A DNA stretch of 20,895 nt from Asterionellopsis glacialis (lineage: Eukaryota > Bacillariophyta > Plagiogrammaphyceae > Rhaphoneidales > Asterionellopsidaceae), in NCBI GenBank assembly GCA_014885115.2, contig WKLE02004248.1:1-20895 (forward strand), given 5' to 3'. The number at the start of each line of letters is the position of its first letter. The first letter of the stretch is position 1. Below, one piece after another: positions 14,126-20,895 of this stretch. The notes beneath the pieces are model-generated. The model ran no database searches. It was not told the DNA's origin and saw only the letters and a list, made by a program, of their open reading frames with translations. Position numbers and translations under genes: made by a program.

Positions 14126-17100
14126 ATGAGGTTGTACAACGCACATTCGTGCACACCTGTTGGATCCAAATCTACCCTCAAGTCGACAACGAAAGCCTCA
14201 CCTACGAGATACCTACCGACGGAAAACAATGCCACAACGAAAGGACAGGCCAATACATTGAAAGGAATCTACGATGTGACAAGGAATGTGGAGATAAATC
14301 CAAATAGTACATTGGGAGAACATTATGGATTTCATCAGTCACGTCTTATTGGCCAAGGACAAATTGGCAAGCCCATTATTCCAAACTACAAACTTGGTAA
14401 AAATCATACTACCCCTGAAGATACTTCGATCAAGGCCAACTCCACGGATGAAACTGATGTCACAAGTCCTGAGAGTTCTGCGGATGAAGTTTCAGTCCCT
14501 GAAAATTCTATAACTACTACCGCAAAGAGCACCTTGCAGCGGTTGGTACAGCCCGCCCCAAAAAGCCAGGTGGGGCCCTGGAATTTCACTATCTCTTCTT
14601 CCTTCAGTAGCGATAGCGAGTGGAGCGACTGGCAAAATAGGGCTCGTGCTTTAGGAGAGATTCAAGGTGAGCAGCCGTCGACATGGTCTGATTCTGGGAT
14701 TGGATCGGATGGCTTCCCTCTTCATTATCTCTCGTCATCGTCACATTCTAGTGCTAGTGTTGGTGATATTAACAATTGGCCAAAGCCGCACAAGTTTTAC
14801 TCGGCAAAAATGGACTCTCTGATTCCCGAGAGCTCTCTTTTAGACGCGCTTCCATCATCGTTCTCCAGTAGTCTCGCATCGGATGATGAACAGGCACAGT
14901 CAGACATTGGTAAAGAATACTCGAATGATTCAATCATGAAACGTAAACGGATTGAAGGATCTGAGGTATGTCTAAACCCTGTTCAGACCCAAGCGCGCGC
15001 TAGCAATTGTTCCGATAATGATATTCTAAGAAAGCACACGGCTAATAACGAAAATGGCGATCATCTCAAAGTAGAAACACAATCAAAGAAACCGAGTGAT
15101 CTGGTGAATCTTTCCGATTCTCGGATGGCGAGTAATAATTCGAAGCATTCCGACGAGCCAGAATTGGATCCAAATCAATCCCAAGATTGTGCAAGGGTTC
15201 ACCCAGAGGCCAAACCTGGTGCAAGTCGCAATGAAGACATAGTAAAACATCAGCTAGCGGATTGTGATGGCATGGTGGAAATCAAACGTGAGCAGAGTCT
15301 TGAGTTGTCAACATACGCAGATGGGAAATTCACAACCGAGAATGAGGATGTATCAAGTGATGACGAGCAATTTTCCTCCGTAAGATCTAATTTGAATAAG
15401 TTGTCAAACAATCATCACCTCGATAATTTGAAGAAAGTGTTAATAAGTCGACAAGCGACCACGAAAGAGAATGTACAAGGGAATGAGGAAAACTATTGTC
15501 GAAACAAAATGTCCGGGGCTGTGTCTCAAAGGAAGGAGAGCTCAACTGTTACGTCTCCCAGCATTTCGGTTGGAAGAGAAGAAGAAAGAAGAGATGTTGA
15601 AAGGCCCCCACCTTCTACAAATCGCAATGAAGTTTGTCCTGAAATTACCGAATACTTCATTAAGTTAGTGGCAGAAGATGATGCAAGAGCTCCATCTGAT
15701 TCGCAGCTGCCTGTTTCAACTGAACCATCTGTAAGCGACGTACTCGGAGAGACGGCGAACAGCGGTGCCAATGGTGCCAGTTCTATGGAAAGTGGGTTAA
15801 CAACTGTGACCTTGGAGGATGATCCTTTGTATGCGAAGTATTTCAAGATGCTCGCAGTTGGGTTACCAATGGGCGCAGCAAAGAATGCAATGGAGCGAGA
15901 TGGACTAGATCCAAATATCATGGACGGCGATCTCGGTAAACCTGTTTCCAGGAACGAAACAAAGGTAGCTGCGTTTTCTCTGAAGAATGATCCGACGTAT
16001 GCGAAATATTTCAAGATGCTCTCAGTTGGATTGCCAATGGGTGCAGTCAAGAATGCAATGGAGCGAGATGGACTGGATCCAAACATCATGGACGGGGACC
16101 ACGATAAGCCTGTCTCTAAGGAAGAAAATGAGGTAGCTTCGACTGACCTGAAGAATGATCCGACGTATTCGAAATATTTCAAGATGCTCTCGGTCGGATT
16201 ACCAACAGGTGCAGTAAAGAATGCAATGGAGCGAGATGGCATTGATGAAGTTGCGATCAACAGTGTCATAGGGGTGACCTTACGTGTCGTTAAAGATCCT
16301 CCAGCCCCAAAAGACCAATATCGACGCACACGGGTACACTGGAATACCCATTGCAACGTGGAAAGGGATACAATGTGGTCTATGATTGACCAAGATTCTG
16401 ACGTGTCTAAAGTATTGATAGACGAGAAGGAGTTTTTGAACTTATTTCAAGCGAAGTTGAAAGCATCAAAAGCATCCTCTTCGCCTGTGTGCCAAACCGG
16501 TGACGTCGAAAACAAGCTATTAATTGACCGCAAGCGTGCAAATAATGGAGGCATTGTCTTGGCCCGAGTAAAACTTGCGTATGCTGAAATTGCGGCAGCT
16601 ATTGAGACATTGTAAGAAGAACTGCGGCATTTGACCTTTTTAAAATACCAAAAAGAAACTGTTCCTCACTGTTTTGAGTTCTTTTTCCTGTTACGTAGCA
16701 ACGAGAAAGTTTTTACCCAGGAGCAAATTAGTGGGCTGATGGAATACGTTCCGACTGAAGAGGAACAAAAGTTACTGAAAGATTATTTAGATCAGCCTAA
16801 ATCTAATATGGAGACTCTCTGCGAATGTGAAAAGTTTATGGTCAATATGTTGGATATATCAGATGTCCAATCGAAACTACATGCTCTATCGTTCATTAAA
16901 AAGTTTGCCACTAACATTGAGAGCCTCTGTCGTGGTAAGTTGCATGTGTGTGTCTCAAATGAGTGATGCCTGTTTTGTCTCTCAAAAATGTTGTTTGATA
17001 ACCATTGTTTGCAGATGCAACTCTTGTTCGGACTGCATGTGAGCAAATTGTTACATCAGGTCGCTTGCGGAAAGTGCTTGGAATCATCCTGAATATCGGC

Positions 17101-17955
17101 AACAAGCTCAACACAGCAGGTCCTGGCAATAAGAAAAAAGCTGAAGCAATCACTCTTGACTCTCTCCTCAAGCTGGACCAGGTGAAGGCACTGGACAAGA
17201 CGACAACATTCCTTCGTTTTGTTGCGTCTGTTATTAATCGAAATAAGCCGTCATTGGCGAACTTTAAAGAAGACTTGCGCAGCGTTTTTGAGGCCCAAAG
17301 AATTGATTTGGGATCTTCCCTTTCTGAACTTCAGCGACTTTCGAATGAATTGGAAGATGTTCGGCAGATTGCTCTCCGCCATGACCTTCGTGATGTCCAC
17401 AAGTGTGGGGCAAATGACCATATTGTTGAAAATCATAGAGCTGGAGATCTTCCTTCAACATCTGTTGGAAGATTTCTGACAGATGCCTCTCAAAAAATAT
17501 CTTCCACTATGCGCGCATTCGAGACTACCCAAAAACGTTTCACAGAGCTACTTCAGTACTTTGGTGAGGATAGTGGAGAAAAGATGGAGTCACATGAGGT
17601 CTTCCAAATTGTGGTGACTTTTTCGAACAGCTTCGACAGCGCTTTGGAACAAGCAATTACGGCTGAAAAGCTCAAGGTGAGCACTGCAGAAAGTCATTCA
17701 ACTCGGTGTTATGATTGTCTTTTTGTGTTGTTTGTTTCGGTACCACTAAAACTTACACTTGGCGCTTTTGGCTATTGTTGCACAAATTGGTAGTCTCAGT
17801 CGAAAAAGAAGATGAGGTTCTCGCAGCTCAAGTGCAAAACGTCTTCCAATTCCGATGAAAGTGATAAGAATAAGCAAGCAGGTGCGAATGTTGGTGCAAT
17901 GCTCAAGGAGTTGAAATCAAGAACCAAGCTTCGCTTGCGCCGTGGCAGGTGCTGA
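14126..17955 (+). CDS. formin (FH2 domain) with three WASHC3/CCDC53-like repeats, four exons
   Basis: Formins nucleate and elongate actin filaments through a dimeric FH2 domain. Four exons (14126-16611, 16699-16934, 17015-17676, 17794-17955) join into 1181 residues. Residues 1-560 are disordered, acidic and Ser-rich. Three 56-residue units begin at residues 565, 621 and 677, each with a YxKYFKMLxVGLPxGAxKNAM core. The FH2 domain runs from about 733 to 1090. It contains the lasso segment VHWNTHCNVERDTMW, DRKRANNGGIVLARVKL (with the conserved Ile), LMEYVPTEEEQ, ILNIGNKLNTAG and LLKLDQVKALDKTTTFLRFV. Splicing restores FH2 order across both inner introns. No proline-rich FH1, GTPase-binding or FH3 region is visible. 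The C-terminus (GAMLKELKSRTKLRLRRGRC) is DAD-like. The start ATG14126 is the first in frame; the N-terminal sequence offers no test of it. The FH2 call is secure and exact splice sites are predicted. Confidence 0.88.
15818..16264 (+). repeat. three tandem 168-bp units coding for WASHC3/CCDC53-like motifs
   Basis: Units start at 15818, 15986 and 16154, an exact 168-base period (56 residues). Each encodes about 38 conserved residues: DPxYxKYFKMLxVGLPxGAxKNAMERDG, and DPNIMDGD in the first two. An 18-residue linker (xxKPVS...) separates them. The second and third units are the most alike. The third diverges after DGID and leads into the FH2 domain. The motif resembles the KxLxVGVPxxAVxxKM..EGLDP helix of WASH-complex subunit CCDC53/WASHC3. 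High DNA similarity points to recent internal duplication. Confidence 0.9.
16612..16698 (+). other. formin intron 1
   Basis: Donor GTAAGA and acceptor TTACGTAG, 87 bases, phase 2. Splicing turns an apparent TAA stop into IETFNEKVFTQEQI, which matches the FH2 sequence expected at this position. Confidence 0.85.
16935..17014 (+). other. formin intron 2
   Basis: Donor GTAAGT and acceptor TTGTTTGCAG, 80 bases, phase 1. It joins NIESLCR to DATLVRTACEQI within FH2 and removes a frame change and a stop. Confidence 0.88.
17677..17793 (+). other. formin intron 3, with an alternative acceptor 6 bases downstream
   Basis: Donor GTGAGC after LK; acceptor TTGGTAG (intron 117 bases) or TCTCAG six bases later (123 bases). 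Both are phase 0 and give the same final exon, differing only by Ser-Gln at its start. The final exon encodes the basic C-terminal tail. Confidence 0.7.
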
Positions 17956-18007
17956 GTGTAGCTGGAGGAAAATATGAAGAGACTGGTACCCGCAACGGGT
18001 TGTATGA

Positions 18008-18176
18008 AAACGGTCGTGTGGAATATATTTAGTATACCGTCTCTCTAGAAATAATTTTTTACTATTCTATCGAGAATCTATGTAAAATAATAAACGGTCG
18101 TGTGGAATATATTTAGTATACCGTCTCTCTAGAAATTATTTTTTTACTATTCTATCGAGAATCCATGTAAAATAAT
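18008..18176. repeat. 84-bp tandem duplication at the 3' ends of two convergent genes
   Basis: Copy 1 is at 18008-18091 and copy 2 at 18092-18176. They are nearly identical, differing by two or three substitutions and one extra T in a T run. Copy 2 contains the last codons and stop of the fucosyltransferase (LLFYMDSR, TAG). Copy 1, beyond that stop, still reads LLFYIDSR-TAG on the same strand. The repeat also lies in the 3' flank of the formin. It has inner symmetry: ACGGT...ACCGT around AATATATT. Confidence 0.95.
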
Positions 18177-20515
18177 AGCAATGGATCAACAAAGTCCTTT
18201 ATCATCATTTGCAGGAATGTCGAAGGGTAAAACTCTGTCAACTTGTCATGAATAGCGCTCACATCTTCTATAATGACACGAACAGCATCGCCCTCTTGCG
18301 ATGTACCATCCGTGGTAATATCAACAACGCCCTCTTCTGGACATGATATCCGTGTTACCCAATTGGCAAGGACGGTTACTCTTGTATTTTCGTCTTGCAT
18401 TGTAATTGAGCTTACCGCCGCTGAAAGGTCCGATGATACCAATTTGTGAGGATTTTGGAAGTGAGATCCCTCAAGATTTTCCACTTGCCTTAGTTGTAGT
18501 CGAAGCACAAGATCGCCGCCCTTATGAGATGCACTAGTTGCTATTTCCTGGATTGAAATGTCGATAATCCCGTCGTGTTCCACAATGGAACGGCGCACTG
18601 TGTGACTCTCTCCAATTTTGATAGAAGTGTCATCATCTGGATTATTGCAGTCATCCGTTTCAGCTGTCTCTGATCCCTTTTCAGACACGTCTCCCGATTT
18701 CCACACTTCGGTGAATGGACGAACCACCAGCTGTTTTTCGGAATCAACACACACACTTCCTACCTTTTCGGGTAGTATCTCTTGCTTGACATGATTCCAT
18801 CCAAGCCCATTCTTTTTGGCGTGTGCCCAACGGCACATGCGACAAGAAGGATTGGTACGGACAAAATTATACCGTTCCGTGAAGGCTTGTATTTCATTGG
18901 GGTCATTTCTCCAAGCATGATAGGATTCCCAAAGAGCCTTGTCTTCTGCTACCTTCTTTACGTGTTTCCCCAAGGCATCGGGATGTTGAAAGTCAGTTGC
19001 TGATATCACAGAATTTTTGGGTACATGGTCCTTAATATTTTGTGCTCCCAATACGATGGGAACCGTACCAGCCTGTAATGCTTCCCATACAATGTCAGTA
19101 ATATAATCTTTTTCCTTTGACGTTTCATAGGCAAGATTAAATCTATGTTTCTTCAATAGTTTGATACGGTCATCATGATTACTTAGATCCAACCCATCAG
19201 GTACGTCTGCATTGTGATCACAGCTCCCATAGGACATGACGGGATAATTGTCCTTGACACCACCAAACCATTTATCTCTCCGACTTGCCATACTTCTACA
19301 TTTGTCAGATATGAGGTAGGAAGCTGCCACTGTAGCAGTATCATAATCAATTGCCGGTGTCCGTATATCCAAGGTATCGAAGGAAAAGTACGATAGGGGA
19401 ATAGATGATTTGAAAGAGACGGTCGAATAATACTTATCCTTGCGATAAGCAGTTGGTTCCACCTGAAGCTCGCCTTTATTGTAGGGATCTGCATTAGAGA
19501 CGGTGAATTCCCAATTTGTCCCATCAATCTTTCTTTGAATGGAATTACCTATATCCGATTCCTCTTGACACGGAACATCACATTCAATATCATTTAGCTT
19601 TTGGCTCTTGTTGGATGACTTGCCACGGATAATAATGGGAGATTTCTTTTCCGTGTCGGACTCTAGCGTATTTTTTTCAATGGACAATCGAGGGATCATA
19701 TCTGTACATAATTTCATCCGTTCAGCACTTTCTGCTGCAATAGTCTTACCACAGACAGTTCTAGCAAAGGATTGTGTGTTGTATACGATGAATTCCTTGT
19801 CGTTATCGTTCCCTTCTTGACGACGACATTGCGAATGAACTTCAAGTTTATTAGTAGTTGAATCATGATATCGACATGATTGAACAAGAGCTTCATTCGC
19901 CACTTGGGCTACTTTTTCTTCCCATTCGGTAACTTGAGGCAATGGAACTGTACGGAATGCTTCATGGTTTCTTTCGTATTGATAATCGGAAATGTACCCA
20001 TACTCAAAGACTCGACTCCCACCAACGCCTCCATCAAGTAAAGCTTGAACTTCCTGGTCACTTGAAACCACCTGATTGGTTTCGTCATCCATATTATCAA
20101 CATCACCATTCACATTACCATCAACATTATCTTCAGGTGAACCAGCAACACTTCCGTCATCATTCTTACGTTCAGGTGATTCAACTTTATGGTTCATCTC
20201 ATTCTCTTGTGGTGGTGGTACACGAAGATTGTGAGCTCTATCGCCCTTAGGGTTCTTGTTGTTCTTGTCTTTCATCTTGTTGGGTAATTTGACACGTGAA
20301 TCCGAAAGAGCGCGTTCGAGACCACCCGGAGACTTTTGTCCACTCTTACTAACATCACCATTCTCAGTCTCACTACTGCTATATGCCAAGAAAAGTATCA
20401 TCTTGACTACTACGAATGCAATAATGACATTTCGAATGATGTACAAGACTGATTTGTTATTGTTTCGTCGACGATTTTTTGGACCGCCACCTGTGGGACG
20501 ACGTATCACCGTCAT
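18152..20515 (-). CDS. alpha-1,3-fucosyltransferase-like protein (GT10), type II membrane protein
   Basis: GT10 enzymes transfer fucose from GDP-fucose to glycans in the Golgi lumen. The first ATG of the frame is at 20515, giving 787 residues; the frame is open further upstream but without an ATG. Residues 24-46 form a single signal-anchor helix (YIIRNVIIAFVVVKMILFLAY) after a basic cytosolic end (PKNRRRNNNK). A long polar stem (47-330) with several cysteines follows. The catalytic part (about 340-560) carries PVMSYGSCDHN and the GT10 donor-binding block FNLAYETSKEKDYITDIVWE (459-478), then AGTVPIVLG and NSVISATDF. Next comes CRMCRWAHA with a CxxC (558-561), as in plant-type core fucosyltransferases. 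About 225 further residues form a beta-rich extension unusual for the family. A role in N-glycan core fucosylation is plausible but the acceptor is inferred. TAG at 18154-18152 lies in a tandem duplication. Confidence 0.87.
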   Translation of the reverse strand: MTVIRRPTGGGPKNRRRNNNKSVLYIIRNVIIAFVVVKMILFLAYSSSETENGDVSKSGQKSPGGLERALSDSRVKLPNKMKDKNNKNPKGDRAHNLRVPPPQENEMNHKVESPERKNDDGSVAGSPEDNVDGNVNGDVDNMDDETNQVVSSDQEVQALLDGGVGGSRVFEYGYISDYQYERNHEAFRTVPLPQVTEWEEKVAQVANEALVQSCRYHDSTTNKLEVHSQCRRQEGNDNDKEFIVYNTQSFARTVCGKTIAAESAERMKLCTDMIPRLSIEKNTLESDTEKKSPIIIRGKSSNKSQKLNDIECDVPCQEESDIGNSIQRKIDGTNWEFTVSNADPYNKGELQVEPTAYRKDKYYSTVSFKSSIPLSYFSFDTLDIRTPAIDYDTATVAASYLISDKCRSMASRRDKWFGGVKDNYPVMSYGSCDHNADVPDGLDLSNHDDRIKLLKKHRFNLAYETSKEKDYITDIVWEALQAGTVPIVLGAQNIKDHVPKNSVISATDFQHPDALGKHVKKVAEDKALWESYHAWRNDPNEIQAFTERYNFVRTNPSCRMCRWAHAKKNGLGWNHVKQEILPEKVGSVCVDSEKQLVVRPFTEVWKSGDVSEKGSETAETDDCNNPDDDTSIKIGESHTVRRSIVEHDGIIDISIQEIATSASHKGGDLVLRLQLRQVENLEGSHFQNPHKLVSSDLSAAVSSITMQDENTRVTVLANWVTRISCPEEGVVDITTDGTSQEGDAVRVIIEDVSAIHDKLTEFYPSTFLQMMIKDFVDPLLLFYMDSR

Positions 20516-20895
20516 TCTCAATGAATGTTGGTTTTTCGATTTGATTAACACTAACAATAAAGCGCTGCACTATAAACAGAAAAGCCGGGGTAGGTGATCA
20601 GATCAACACAGAATGAGATAAACTAGATAGACAGTGGGCGGGTGGCTCCCTTCTCATTGAGGCGAGAGAGCAAGGACACAGGAGTTTTGAAATACAAAAA
20701 AGACAAAGACACATCCGTAATGAACCAGTGTTTGAACCACATAAAGAGGACTGCAACAGAAAGAAATCTGCACTTCTCTGCCAGAGCGTTTCTTGTCGTT
20801 ACGATTTTACGTTACAGCAGTAGGACCGCCTACTGGTATCTGGTTCCTGGTACGAAAGATTCATGTAGGCAGGACACGAGAAGACCCAAAGACAT
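20516..20895. other. upstream region of the fucosyltransferase gene
   Basis: About 380 bases without a convincing gene on either strand. It presumably contains the promoter and 5' leader of the - strand fucosyltransferase. No clear promoter motif or RNA gene was recognised. Confidence 0.45.

Noticed and set aside
15526..16356. 276-codon open frame on the - strand inside the formin gene
   Set aside because: It is antisense to the well-supported formin exon, its apparent repeats are the mirror of the 168-bp units, and its protein resembles nothing.
554..20515. Sulfatase and fucosyltransferase as a functional cluster for fucose-rich sulfated polysaccharide
   Set aside because: They are 16 kb apart with unrelated genes between, substrates are unknown, and gene order carries little functional meaning here.
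1..20895. CRISPR array, prophage, insertion sequence or integrase
   Set aside because: No regularly spaced repeats, transposase, integrase or phage genes were seen; the spliced eukaryotic genes make prokaryotic systems unlikely.

Overview
The window looks like nuclear DNA of a eukaryotic microalga, most likely a diatom or another stramenopile. Three things point there. The genes are monocistronic on both strands with long AT-rich spacers. The two clearly spliced genes have GT-AG introns of about 80-120 bases. Several protein families are eukaryotic: a secreted sulfatase, a Dph6-type diphthamide synthetase, a formin, a Jupiter/HN1-like protein and a GT10 fucosyltransferase. The diatom assignment is inferred from general resemblance to diatom ankyrin-repeat, formin and fucosyltransferase proteins. 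No search was run.

Layout: (1) 554-2326, + strand, secreted sulfatase with an intact formylglycine motif. (2) about 2591-4097, - strand, ankyrin-repeat gene broken by in-frame stops and two frame changes. (3) 4441-5157, - strand, small membrane protein with a very cysteine-rich tail. (4) 5158-6606, a 1.45 kb divergent spacer with several small inverted and direct repeats. (5) 6607-9057, + strand, low-complexity Ser/Arg-rich protein ending in a PDZ domain. (6) 9883-10363, - strand, two-exon gene for a 121-residue Jupiter/HN1-like protein with paired SRVLxPPGG motifs. (7) 11187-13703, + strand, Dph6 (ATP pyrophosphatase plus RidA-like domains). (8) 14126-17955, + strand, four-exon formin with three exact-period WASHC3/CCDC53-like repeats where an FH1 would normally be. 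(9) 18152-20515, - strand, Golgi-type alpha-1,3-fucosyltransferase.

These are independent eukaryotic genes and I see no operon-like logic. Two themes recur without implying linkage. One is the cytoskeleton: the formin (actin) and the Jupiter-like protein (a family linked to microtubules). The other is the endomembrane or extracellular glycan system: the sulfatase and the fucosyltransferase. The points most worth a second look are the formin architecture, the unlabelled two-exon Jupiter-like gene, an 84-bp tandem duplication that copies the fucosyltransferase stop codon, and the broken ankyrin gene. I did not find a convincing new multi-gene system.
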